Positions 37,353 to 46,218 of a stretch of DNA of 64,000 nucleotides are shown piece by piece. The stretch covers positions 1,364,001 to 1,428,000 of the forward strand of contig NZ_CP109907.1 in NCBI RefSeq assembly GCF_033097525.1, read 5' to 3'. The translations under genes and the position numbers were made by a program. Numbering within the stretch: position 1 is the first letter of the stretch; each line of letters opens with the position of its first letter. The notes under the pieces are model-generated. The model saw only the letters and a list, made by a program, of their open reading frames with translations. It ran no database searches and was not told where the DNA came from. Origin of the DNA: Sphingobacterium sp. UGAL515B_05 (GTDB taxonomy: Bacteria > Bacteroidota > Bacteroidia > Sphingobacteriales > Sphingobacteriaceae).

Positions 37353-38383
37353 TGAACAAAAAAATACTAGTCACAGGAGGAACAGGTTATATCGGTTCGC
37401 ACACAGTGGTCGAACTACATCAAGCAGGATATGTACCTGTCATCGTGGATGATCTGTCTAATTCAAACATCAAAATTTTGGATCAGATTGAAAAGATCAT
37501 CGGCGTTAGACCTGAATTTCACCAGTTTGACCTTTGTGACACAGACCGCGTGAATGAATTTGTAAAAAACAATACTGATATCTCAGGCATTATCCATTTT
37601 GCAGCTTCTAAAGCTGTAGGCGAGTCTGTACAGAAGCCTTTGAAGTATTACCACAACAATTTCTTCTCGTTAATTAACTTATTAGAGGCATATCAAAATA
37701 AGCCTATTAATTTTGTCTTTTCTTCAAGCTGTACCGTATATGGTGAGCCAGACTACTTACCTGTAGACGAGAGCGCTCCTGTGAAAAAGGCAACCTCTCC
37801 TTATGGAAATACAAAACAAATTGCTGAAGAAATTTTACAGGAAACCGCTGCTGCATATGACAACTACAATATTATTGCGCTCCGTTATTTCAATCCTGTA
37901 GGCGCACATGAGTCGGCACTGATCGGTGAATTACCAAACGGTGTTCCTCAGAACCTGCTTCCATTTATCACACAAACAGCCATTGGAAAAAGAGAAAAAT
38001 TAACGGTATTTGGCTCTGATTACGACACACCGGATGGATCTTGTATCCGCGACTATATCCACGTTGTTGATTTAGCAAAAGCTCACGTTGCAGCAATCAG
38101 ATTATTGGAGCAAGGCAACCCGAACGGAAAATATGATGTCTTTAATGTGGGAACCGGAAATGGATATTCTGTCCTTGAAGCGATCAAGGCTTTTGAGAAA
38201 GCTTCAGGACAAAAACTAAATTACGAATTTGGTCCACGTCGTGACGGCGATATCATCAAGGTTTACGGGGACGTCACTAAATCGGCCAATCAGTTGCATT
38301 GGAAAGCAGCACTTGGTATTGATGAAATGATGGCTTCTGCCTGGGCATGGGAAAAAAATCTGAAGGAAAATCCATTGGATTAA
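37352..38383 (+). CDS. galE: UDP-glucose 4-epimerase
   Basis: GalE interconverts UDP-glucose and UDP-galactose with bound NAD. The 343-residue protein has the NAD motif GGTGYIGSHTVVEL at about 8-21, FAASKAVGESVQKPLKYYHNN near 84, and the catalytic set SSSCTVYGEP near 125 and SPYGNTKQIAEEI near 150 (Tyr-x3-Lys). ALRYFNPVGAHESALIGE near 178 and GTGNGYSVLEAI near 269 are family standard. Its ATG overlaps the preceding stop by one base, so the two sugar genes form an operon. A terminator follows. Confidence 0.94.
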   Translation: MNKKILVTGGTGYIGSHTVVELHQAGYVPVIVDDLSNSNIKILDQIEKIIGVRPEFHQFDLCDTDRVNEFVKNNTDISGIIHFAASKAVGESVQKPLKYYHNNFFSLINLLEAYQNKPINFVFSSSCTVYGEPDYLPVDESAPVKKATSPYGNTKQIAEEILQETAAAYDNYNIIALRYFNPVGAHESALIGELPNGVPQNLLPFITQTAIGKREKLTVFGSDYDTPDGSCIRDYIHVVDLAKAHVAAIRLLEQGNPNGKYDVFNVGTGNGYSVLEAIKAFEKASGQKLNYEFGPRRDGDIIKVYGDVTKSANQLHWKAALGIDEMMASAWAWEKNLKENPLD

Positions 38384-38390
38384 AAACAAA

Positions 38391-38427
38391 AAAGGCTATT
38401 CAAGCAAAGTTGAATAGCCCTTTTTTT
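38391..38427 (+). terminator. Terminator after galE
   Basis: GGCTATTCAA (38394-38403) pairs with TTGAATAGCC (38410-38419) around a 6-nt loop, followed by seven T on the plus strand and preceded by an A run, so it could also work for the convergent gene. Confidence 0.88.
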
Positions 38428-38460
38428 ATATTTTATAACCCCCCAGTCCTTAGCATCAAA

Positions 38461-40203
38461 CTATACCAGCTCCTTATCGGAAATATATTCCATAAGTACT
38501 CCGGCCTGGTCCCCGAGCTTCTTTTTCAAGCGCTGCATTGATTTTTTGATGGCGTCGGGAGTTACACCCAACACATTGGCAACTTCCTTATTATTAAGCC
38601 CCAATTTCATAAGTACGATTACGCGCAAATTGGATTCAGTAATATCGGAAAACTTGGATTGTATCTCTTGCAGCAAATTAGGAAATTCTTTCACGATCAA
38701 AAGCTTAAATTCCTGCCATTTTTCCTCCGTGATCAAATGTGACTGTAATAAAAGCTTCAGCTCATCTCGATCTTTTTCAACCACATTCCCTCTTTCCTGG
38801 AGCATCGCAGAGAGTACATTGATCTGTTCGTTATTCCGCTTAAGATAAGCCACATATTCTTCTACTTGACTTTTGGAACTTACCAATTCCCTATCCAATT
38901 CGGCCTTCGTATACTTCAGGTTGAGCAGCTGATATTCATAATCACGAATACGTTTTCTCGCCCGGTACCGAACGGCGTTATAAATAAAGAAAAATAAAAC
39001 TAAGACGAGTAAACTTAATATCAGCCACAATCTTCTTTCGGCCTGCTTATTTTTAATCACCGCCTGTGCCAAGGATAATTTATCCGCATATTTCTGTTTA
39101 TCCGCCATAAACTTCAATTGAGATAGTACTGGATCACCATCCAAAAATCGCAGGGAGTCCTGCAGACGTTCAATCCGTCTACGCGCATTTAATTCGCGTA
39201 CAGCATCTTGGTTCTGAATGGCCAAATTCAGTTTATGGACTTCAAGCTCTAATATTGTTTTCTTATCATCTGAACCTAGCAAAAGTGATTCTGCCTCTCG
39301 AATCATCTGACGAACATCCGTTATTTCTTGCCGGGCAATGTTTAGCCGAATACGCATCATTAAAGCGAAAATCGTATTTCGTTTATTACCTAATGATCTA
39401 GAAATTTCAAGATCCTTATCTAGGAGTGATAAGGCCTTGCGATAGTCTTTCATCCCTTCAAATACAGCCGCCTGATTACCCAAAATCTTTGCATAGCGTA
39501 AAGAATCGTTTTCGGAAAGCGCCAAGGTCTGAGCAAGCTCAAAATTTTTCATTGCCTGCAAAGTATCTCCCCCACTTTTAAGGGTCAATACCCCCAAATT
39601 ATCCAAAATTTCTGCTTTCAACCGAGGCGAGATCAGCTCCTGTTGCTATCCTAAATCTAAATATTTGATCCCAGAAGTATAATCTCCTAAAGTTCCAAAA
39701 AAATACCCTAGCTTTTTATAGGTCTGCGTTAGGTCTAAGACAAGTTCTTTTGGAATATCATCGAGGCCTTTTTCTCCTTCCAGGATAAATGGCAAAGCCT
39801 CAGATGCTTTTAAACATCGATACAGATAAAATCCATACATAACCTTGACCCAGGTTTTTACATTTTGATAGCTGTACCCCTCTTCCAGATCCAATGCTTT
39901 CAGATAGTATTTATCGCTAAAACTATTTCTTGTACCTTCGTCATTAAAAGACTGATCTGCCAACAAACAATAATAGATTGCCAGAAGTGCTTTATCATTT
40001 TTTCGTACCGCCTGACTAAAATATGGAGCAAGATATTTGCTCAATGTCAGACTAGAGGACTGATGTTGCTCGGATTCTTTTATAATTGTTTCGTAAAAAT
40101 TCTTTTCTTCTATCGAGGAATTGGAATCCATGAGATCCATTCCGATAGCACTATGACAGGGCATAATGGTTAGCAAAAAAAGAATTAGAAAAAATCTGGA
40201 CAT
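38461..40203 (-). pseudogene. TPR/HTH sensor-regulator split by one in-frame amber codon
   Basis: Two open frames in the same reading phase, 39649-40203 and 38461-39645, are parted by a single TAG at 39646-39648 and no frameshift. Joined, they give 580 codons: signal peptide (1-21), TPR-type helices (about 40-390), one transmembrane helix (about 392-410), a coiled coil (about 420-490) and a C-terminal helix-turn-helix (about 525-564, RVIVLMKLGLNNKEVANVLG). This is the order of Bacteroidota TPR-HTH regulators. The downstream part has no ATG near the break (it would need a TTG or an internal ATG). So the gene is either recently inactivated, read through, or carries a sequencing error. Function unknown. 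Confidence 0.8.
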
Positions 40204-40453
40204 ATCGGCACAGGCATTGAATTTCGCATTAAAAATAAAAAATAATTTCTATTAAACCACCATGGGACAAAATCAACTAACAATAGAGTTATCCTAAAAA
40301 TGAGGCATAACCACACGTTATATACCCTACTTAACACAACAATAGTACACAAATAATAATCTACTAATGTTAACCGTTCGAATAAAGAAGTCGCTTATTT
40401 GAAAGCATGGCAGTCATCCAAAAGAGCGGAAAGATTATTCTTTTGAATCCATA

Positions 40454-41035
40454 TTATTCCTTATCAAAATGATAAATATGATTTGGGGTAACAGCCTCCG
40501 TCAACTTAACATCATGTTCATTTTTATCCGAGATAAGGTCAATCGGATCAAAAAAAGACAGTCCGACACGTTGAACGTCAGCTTTACAACGTGAGAAGAA
40601 ACGATCATAAAACCCCTTTCCATAACCTACTCTATAGCCGAAAAGATCAAAGACCAATAAAGGAACAACAATCATATCAATAACCGAAGGGTCTACTTCG
40701 ACACCAGAAATTGGCTCTGAAATTCCCCATGAATTCTTTTCGAATATGGTATGTTCATCTAATACATAATGCTGCATCGAATAATCGTCAAAATTGGACC
40801 GGGAAACGACGATCTTTACCTGAGGAAAAAACGTTTGAATATAATTTATGATATCATAAGTATTGGGCTCATGATATTTTTCAATAGGAATAAAAATATG
40901 TAAAAAACCAACTTTAGAGAGGTCAATTTTCATAAACTGGGTAAGCAGCATTTCATTAAGGGTTGTTTCTATCGCCAAAGACAATTGACATCTTTTAACT
41001 TTATACTCAAATCTTAATTCTTCCTTCGATTTCAT
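40454..41035 (-). CDS. 5-formyltetrahydrofolate cyclo-ligase
   Basis: This enzyme returns 5-formyl-THF to the active folate pool as 5,10-methenyl-THF, using ATP. The 193-residue protein has the family motif FGYRVGYGKGFYDRFFSRC (about 133-151), with the ATP-binding GYGKGFYD, and an N-terminal arm with KEELRFEYKVKRCQLS. The folP gene at 61.5 kb belongs to the same folate network but is distant. No promoter consensus is visible; it follows the efp terminator region. Confidence 0.87.
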   Translation of the reverse strand: MKSKEELRFEYKVKRCQLSLAIETTLNEMLLTQFMKIDLSKVGFLHIFIPIEKYHEPNTYDIINYIQTFFPQVKIVVSRSNFDDYSMQHYVLDEHTIFEKNSWGISEPISGVEVDPSVIDMIVVPLLVFDLFGYRVGYGKGFYDRFFSRCKADVQRVGLSFFDPIDLISDKNEHDVKLTEAVTPNHIYHFDKE

Positions 41036-41229
41036 CTGTAAAAAATATTTTTAACATTCCATTCCCATTGACAAAAATTAAAGAGACCTCATTATAAGTT
41101 GGTCCATCCAACGATAATCAAAGAACAATATATTCATCAATAGCATTGACACAAACCATGAGGTAGAGTCGAAGCCTTGATAGATATCGAAAATGTCCCC
41201 AAATTAAATTTATCAAATTTTATTAAGAT

Positions 41230-41266
41230 AAAAAAAACGGCCTTGTAGCGAGCGCTAACAAGACCG
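41230..41266 (-). terminator. Terminator of efp
   Basis: CGGCCTTGT (41238-41246) pairs with ACAAGACCG (41258-41266) with one wobble, and an inner AGCG/CGCT extends it. Seven or more T follow on the minus strand. Confidence 0.82.
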
Positions 41267-41296
41267 AATAATCAACCTAAACCTAAAATCTTACTA

Positions 41297-41857
41297 TTAT
41301 TTTACGCGCTCGATATAATTACCTGTTTGCGTATCAACTCTTACTTTCTCACCTTGATTAATGAACAACGGTACCATAATTTCAACACCAGTCTCTACAG
41401 TTGCTTTTTTCAGTGCATTTGTAGACGTATCTCCTTTTACAGCCGGTTCAGTATATGTAATTTCTAACTCAACACTTTTTGGAGCTTCTGCCATGATAGG
41501 CTCATCACTTTCAAAAGCAATAATTACAGTCATGCCCTCTTTCAAGAAACGAGCTGAATCACCAAATAAAAATTTAGGAATATTGAATTGCTCGTATGTA
41601 TTGTTATCCATTACCACGAAGAAATCTCCATCCTCGTACAAATACTGATAATCGCTAGTTTCTACACGTGCAATTTCTACAGATTCGTCAACTCTAAAAC
41701 GGTATTCAACTAACTTACCCGTTTTAACATTACGCATTCTCGCTTGATAAAACGCACGTAAATTGCCTGGTGTACGGTGTATATATTCTTCTACGGATAC
41801 TAATTCTCCGTTAAATCTTAAGATATTTCCTGATTTTACCTCTGATGCCTTAGCCAT
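41297..41857 (-). CDS. efp: Elongation factor P with Asn at the tip position
   Basis: EF-P relieves ribosomes stalled at consecutive prolines. The 186-residue protein has the three beta domains, starting MAKASEVKSGNILRFNGEL and ending DTQTGNYIERVK, as usual. The domain I loop reads HRTPGNLRAFYQ. Aligned with E. coli KPGKGQAF, the modified Lys34 is replaced by Asn32, so no lysylation or rhamnosylation target is present at the tip. This form is seen in some Bacteroidota (family knowledge). A perfect -7 box lies 43 bp upstream and a terminator follows. Confidence 0.94.
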   Translation of the reverse strand: MAKASEVKSGNILRFNGELVSVEEYIHRTPGNLRAFYQARMRNVKTGKLVEYRFRVDESVEIARVETSDYQYLYEDGDFFVVMDNNTYEQFNIPKFLFGDSARFLKEGMTVIIAFESDEPIMAEAPKSVELEITYTEPAVKGDTSTNALKKATVETGVEIMVPLFINQGEKVRVDTQTGNYIERVK

Positions 41858-42157
41858 TCTTTGAATTGAACTTTAAACGGTTATCTCATTATTGAGTCGT
41901 CAAAAGTACAAAAACTAATTGTGTTATTAAAATTTCATTCGCTACTTTTTTATTGAAATAACTGTTTTCAATGGTAACAGGAGCCACCTCTATATTTTCA
42001 AAAAGGTGAATACAAATAACATCCTCACAACACTTACCAAAAAATATCGACGCAGTTATAAAGACGACAATTCGTACCGGTTTGGCTTCAAAGAAAACGT
42101 GATACTAGGATGTTATCGTTAAGGGCTGTGCATGAAATGCTATGAAAAATAGAAGAT
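41858..42157. other. Intergenic region with distant 10-bp inverted repeat
   Basis: No gene seen in 300 bp. The minus-strand box TACTTTTG (41901-41908) is a fair -7 box for efp. ATAACATCCT (42016-42025) and AGGATGTTAT (42107-42116) form a perfect inverted repeat 81 bp apart, of unknown meaning. Confidence 0.4.
41901..41908 (-). promoter_or_regulatory. Predicted efp -7 box
   Basis: TACTTTTG on the minus strand matches TAnnTTTG, 43 nt before the efp ATG. No well-spaced TTG. Confidence 0.45.
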
Positions 42158-42787
42158 TTAGGATTTAAAATCCAGAATGGATATCATCTCATCACAGAAT
42201 TCATATTCTTTCTTTTGGTTTGAACAGACGACAAGTATTCGGGATTCTAATTTTGTTCGATCGATCAAATTTAGGTACCATTCTTCACCGGCACTATCCA
42301 AATTACTTGTTGGCTCATCCAACAATACCAAGCTAGATACAGAACAACAAGCTAGGGCTAGCTTTACCCGTTGACGCATACCTGATGAAAAAAATCGTAT
42401 CTCCCTGTCAAGCGCATGCTCCAATCCCAATAAGCTGACAACTGTTTCTTTATCAAAAGAAGGAAGATAATTTTTAAATTTAAAATGAAAATCAATAAGC
42501 TCATTTAAAGTAAACTCCTCGATTAGTTCAACATAAGGAGCTGCGAGAGACAACTGCTGATATATAGTGTCCACACCTAGGACTTGGTCTCCATCCGTGT
42601 AGATCAATTCACCCGATGAGGGTGTCAAACTACTTGAAAGCACTTTTAGAAAAGTAGATTTTCCTGAACCATTATGGCCAAGGACGGCATAACTCTTGCC
42701 GGACTCGAAGGTATAGTTTATATGCCTAAAAATCCATTCATTGTTATACCTCCTACCAATATCTTTTAATGTAATTTTCAAATTCAC
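42158..42787 (-). CDS. ABC-transporter ATPase next to lpxA
   Basis: A 209-residue ATP-binding protein with Walker A GHNGSGKST (about 37-45), signature FFSSGMRQRVKLAL near 133, and Walker B SLVLLDEPTS near 154. The size and the short inter-motif region recall CcmA-like and small ABC-2 ATPases. No permease is adjacent, so the partner is unknown. It follows lpxA by 17 bp on the same strand, so it may be cotranscribed with the lipid A genes and act in the envelope. Confidence 0.85.
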   Translation of the reverse strand: MNLKITLKDIGRRYNNEWIFRHINYTFESGKSYAVLGHNGSGKSTFLKVLSSSLTPSSGELIYTDGDQVLGVDTIYQQLSLAAPYVELIEEFTLNELIDFHFKFKNYLPSFDKETVVSLLGLEHALDREIRFFSSGMRQRVKLALACCSVSSLVLLDEPTSNLDSAGEEWYLNLIDRTKLESRILVVCSNQKKEYEFCDEMISILDFKS

Positions 42788-42804
42788 AAGAATCGATAAC
42801 GCGA

Positions 42805-43593
42805 TTACATCGCTCTATTATTGAATCCTTTCATAATACCTCTGCCTGAATTGCGAATAAAATCCAAAATCTCATCACGAATTTCTGTAGCCTGATATTC
42901 AGCCTCTATAATTTCTATCGCTTTAGCCAGATTTCGATTTTGGACAAAAAGGATTCGATAAAGATTCTGAATTTCGGCAATCTGCTCTTCTGAAAAGCCT
43001 CTTCTCCTCAATCCAACAGAATTAATTCCCGCATAAGAAATAGGTTCACGCGCAGCTTTAACAAAAGGAGGAATATCCTTTCGCACCAATGAACCACCAG
43101 TAACAAAGGCATGAGAACCAATTTTTACAAATTGGTGAACGGCTACCATTCCAGCTAACACAACATAATCACCTACAGTAATATGTCCAGCAAGCGTACT
43201 ATTATTTGAAAAAACACAATTATCTCCAACTTCGCAATCATGCGCAACATGACTATATGCTTGAATCAAGCAATTTTTCCCAATGACCGTTTTGTATCTG
43301 TCCTTGGTGCCTCTATTGATCGTTACACACTCACGAATCGTTGTATTATCTCCAATTTCAGCTGTCGTAATCTCACCATCAAATTTTAAATCTTGAGGCT
43401 CCCCAGAGATTACCGCACCAGGATATATTTTACAGTTTTTTCCTATTCGTGCTCCATCCATGATCGTCACATTTGAGCCTATCCAAGTGCCCTCACCAAT
43501 GACGACGTCTTTATAAATGGTTACAAATGGCTCGATGACCACATTTTTAGCAATTTTTGCTTCGGGATGAATATAAGCTAATGGCTGTATCAT
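42805..43593 (-). CDS. lpxA: UDP-N-acetylglucosamine acyltransferase
   Basis: LpxA adds the first 3-hydroxyacyl chain in lipid A synthesis. The 262-residue protein is a left-handed beta-helix with hexapeptide repeats through residue ~190: AKIAKNVVIEPFVTI, GTWIGSNVTIMDGARIGKNC and others. The catalytic His is in YSHVAHDCEVGDNC near 122. The C-terminal helical part has GLRRRGFSEEQIAEIQNLYRILF. It lies 10 bp after lpxC/fabZ and 17 bp before the ABC gene. Confidence 0.94.
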   Translation of the reverse strand: MIQPLAYIHPEAKIAKNVVIEPFVTIYKDVVIGEGTWIGSNVTIMDGARIGKNCKIYPGAVISGEPQDLKFDGEITTAEIGDNTTIRECVTINRGTKDRYKTVIGKNCLIQAYSHVAHDCEVGDNCVFSNNSTLAGHITVGDYVVLAGMVAVHQFVKIGSHAFVTGGSLVRKDIPPFVKAAREPISYAGINSVGLRRRGFSEEQIAEIQNLYRILFVQNRNLAKAIEIIEAEYQATEIRDEILDFIRNSGRGIMKGFNNRAM

Positions 43594-43603
43594 CTATACT
43601 ACT

Positions 43604-45016
43604 TTAGTTATTATTTACTCTTACGATCTGTGCCATAAGCTCTGCTTCACACACAATCTTCTCTCCTACCATTGCTACACCTTTCATTTTCGCGATGCCT
43701 CTTCGAATTGGCTCCATCAAATCACATCTAAAAATAACAGAATCTCCGGGAGTTACCTGCGCTTTAAAACGTGCATTTTCTATTTTAAGGAATAAAGTCA
43801 GCCAATTCTCAGGATCGGGAACTGTCTTCAGAACCAAAATCCCCCCTGTTTGTGCCATAGCCTCTACCTGCAAGACCCCTGGAAATAAAGGTGCTCCAGG
43901 AAAATGTCCCATAAATAGATCTTCGTTCATGGTAACATTCTTCAAACCAACAACATGTGTTTCCGTCAATTCAAGAATCTTATCCACCATAAGCATGGGT
44001 TGACGATGCGGTAAGATTTTCATGATTTCTACCGTATCATATAATGCAGGCATATTAGGATCGTAAACTTTAATTTTTTTACGTGTTTTATCTTTCTTGA
44101 TCTGCTCCTTTATCTTCTTTGCAAAGGCAACATTTGCAGCATGACCTGGACGAGCAGCCATAATATGACCTTTTAAAGGTCTTCCAACTAACGCTAAATC
44201 TCCAACCATATCCAACAATTTATGTCGGGCAGGTTCATTTTGATAACGCAATTGATTATTGTTCAATATTCCTTCCTTCGCAACTGCAACGGTTTCTTTA
44301 TGAAAAAGATGCGCTAATTTTTGTAGTTCTTCAGGAGAAGTCTCCTTATCAACAATAACAATGGCATTACTCAGATCGCCACCTTTAATAAGCCCATGGT
44401 CAACCAGCATTTCCAGTTCATGCAGGAAGCAAAAGGTACGCGAAGAGGCTATTTCTGATTTAAAATCCTCAATCGATGTTATTGCTGCATGTTGACTTCC
44501 GAGTACCGGCGAGTTAAAATCGATCATACAGGTCATACGATAGCCATCCATCGGCATGCCCAATATTTCTACTTTACGATCAGGCTCTGCGTAATGGATA
44601 TTATTAGAGATCTCGTAATAATCCCGATCAGCATCCTGTTCTTCAAAGCCTGCCTCTTCAAGCAACTTCACAAAAATAGCCGAGCTTCCATCCAATATTG
44701 GTATTTCAGGGCCGTCAATATCAATCAGCACATTATCAATTTGTAAACCAATTAACGATGCCATCAAATGTTCAATTGTACTCACGCTTGCCCCATTCTG
44801 CGTTATTGTCGTCCCACGGGAGGTATCTGTGACATTATCCGCATCAACCAAAATTTCTGGTTGCCCCTCTAAATCCACACGTCTGAACTTAAACCAGTGA
44901 TTTTCCGGAGCGGGTTTAATAGTCATCGATACAATTTTTCCTGTATGAAGACCTACCCCCGAAATTTCAACCTCGTTTTTGATGGTTCTCTGTTTTACAT
45001 TCATTTCTAATAACAT
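43604..45016 (-). CDS. lpxC/fabZ: Bifunctional LpxC/FabZ fusion
   Basis: One 470-residue polypeptide joins UDP-3-O-acyl-GlcNAc deacetylase (about 1-310) and 3-hydroxyacyl-ACP dehydratase (about 325-470). LpxC has GVGLHTGKIV near 22, STIEHLMASL near 79 (zinc His) and PARHKLLDMVGDLALVG near 262 (zinc His, Asp). FabZ has LPHRQPMLMVDKILE near 336 and GHFPGAPLFPGVLQVEAMAQTGG near 371. This fusion is typical of Bacteroidota, tying lipid A and fatty acid supply. Start could be 45016 or 45004 (MNVKQRTIK, the usual family start). Confidence 0.95.
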   Translation of the reverse strand: MLLEMNVKQRTIKNEVEISGVGLHTGKIVSMTIKPAPENHWFKFRRVDLEGQPEILVDADNVTDTSRGTTITQNGASVSTIEHLMASLIGLQIDNVLIDIDGPEIPILDGSSAIFVKLLEEAGFEEQDADRDYYEISNNIHYAEPDRKVEILGMPMDGYRMTCMIDFNSPVLGSQHAAITSIEDFKSEIASSRTFCFLHELEMLVDHGLIKGGDLSNAIVIVDKETSPEELQKLAHLFHKETVAVAKEGILNNNQLRYQNEPARHKLLDMVGDLALVGRPLKGHIMAARPGHAANVAFAKKIKEQIKKDKTRKKIKVYDPNMPALYDTVEIMKILPHRQPMLMVDKILELTETHVVGLKNVTMNEDLFMGHFPGAPLFPGVLQVEAMAQTGGILVLKTVPDPENWLTLFLKIENARFKAQVTPGDSVIFRCDLMEPIRRGIAKMKGVAMVGEKIVCEAELMAQIVRVNNN

Positions 45017-45144
45017 ATTTTTAAATCAAAACTTCTTTTGACAAAACCTTTATCCTTTAAGCTATATTGATGTTCGCCATCGGCTTACTCAGGAATGATT
45101 ATTTCATCACAATTAAAGAACAGTTTATTTTCAATGAAAAATAA

Positions 45145-46185
45145 TTATTTCAATTTTTTTTCTACTAACTTTTCTAACTCTTGGATTCGTTTTTCCAACT
45201 CAGGAAGACGTGCAAAAATCACATTAGAGCGCAACTGCGGCTGGTAAGACATTACTGGCGTACCGCCCCACTTTTTACCTTCTTCTTTAATCGATCTATT
45301 CACTCCTGATTGGGCTTGGATTTGAGATCCCTTTGCAACAACAATATGTCCAACGACACCAACCTGACCTCCTAAAACCACATGTTCTCCAATTTTTGAA
45401 CTACCAGAAATACCTGTTTGCGCTGCGATTACTGTATTCTTTCCAATATCAACATTATGTGCAATTTGGATCAAATTATCCAACTTGACACCATCACGCA
45501 CTATAGTAGCGCCCATTGTTGCTCTATCGATTACAGTATTGGCACCAATCTCAACATTATCTTCCACTTGGACATAACCAATCTGAGGAACTTTTTTATA
45601 TGTTCCATCTTCTTGCGGTGCAAATCCAAATCCATCTGATCCAATCACAACGCCAGAGTGTACTACGACATTTTTTCCAATCTTACAATCGTGATAAATC
45701 TTCACCCCCGGATAAAGTGTTGTATTATCTCCTATTGTAACTTTATCCCCAATATAAACTTGCGGATAAATTTTTACATTATCTCCAATACAAGCCCCTC
45801 TACCAATATATACAAATGCACCTATGTAACCTCCTTGACCGATCTCAGCATCAGCATGAATAAAATGAGGTTCTTCACGTCCGCTTTTGTCAAGACGAAA
45901 CTCATTATACATATTCAGAATAGTAGAGAAAGCAGCATAAGCATTCTTAACCCGTATGATCGTCAATGTCGTTTTAGTTGCTTGAGTCAAGTGGAAATCT
46001 TCATTAACAATAACGATCGAGGCGTCGGTAGTATAAATAAAATGCTCATATTTTGGATTTGACAAAAAAGAAAGATCGCCTTTTTTACCTTCCTCAATTT
46101 TGGCAAGGTTACCTACAGTAACTTCTGGATTTCCTTCAATCCGTCCTTCTAATAATGTCCCTATTTGTTGAGCAGTAAATTGCAT
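45145..46185 (-). CDS. lpxD: UDP-3-O-acylglucosamine N-acyltransferase
   Basis: LpxD adds the second 3-hydroxyacyl chain to lipid A. The 346-residue protein has the N-terminal uridine-binding domain (FTAQQIGTLLEGRIEGNPEV, KKGDLSFLSNPKYEHF), a beta-helix of hexapeptide repeats (about 110-290), and the catalytic His in IQIAHNVDIGKN near 250. The C-terminal helix LRSNVIFARLPELEKRIQEL closes it. It begins 4 nt after a perfect -7 box, so it may be leaderless. It lies between the HD gene and lpxC/fabZ. Confidence 0.95.
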   Translation of the reverse strand: MQFTAQQIGTLLEGRIEGNPEVTVGNLAKIEEGKKGDLSFLSNPKYEHFIYTTDASIVIVNEDFHLTQATKTTLTIIRVKNAYAAFSTILNMYNEFRLDKSGREEPHFIHADAEIGQGGYIGAFVYIGRGACIGDNVKIYPQVYIGDKVTIGDNTTLYPGVKIYHDCKIGKNVVVHSGVVIGSDGFGFAPQEDGTYKKVPQIGYVQVEDNVEIGANTVIDRATMGATIVRDGVKLDNLIQIAHNVDIGKNTVIAAQTGISGSSKIGEHVVLGGQVGVVGHIVVAKGSQIQAQSGVNRSIKEEGKKWGGTPVMSYQPQLRSNVIFARLPELEKRIQELEKLVEKKLK

Positions 46186-46189
46186 GGTA

Positions 46190-46197
46190 CAAATCTA
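46190..46197 (-). promoter_or_regulatory. Predicted lpxD -7 box, leaderless
   Basis: TAGATTTG on the minus strand ends 4 nt before the lpxD ATG (cat at 46183-46185). No TTG at the usual -33 spacing. Confidence 0.45.
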
Positions 46198-46218
46198 TGT
46201 TTTTTTATTAAAAAATAA

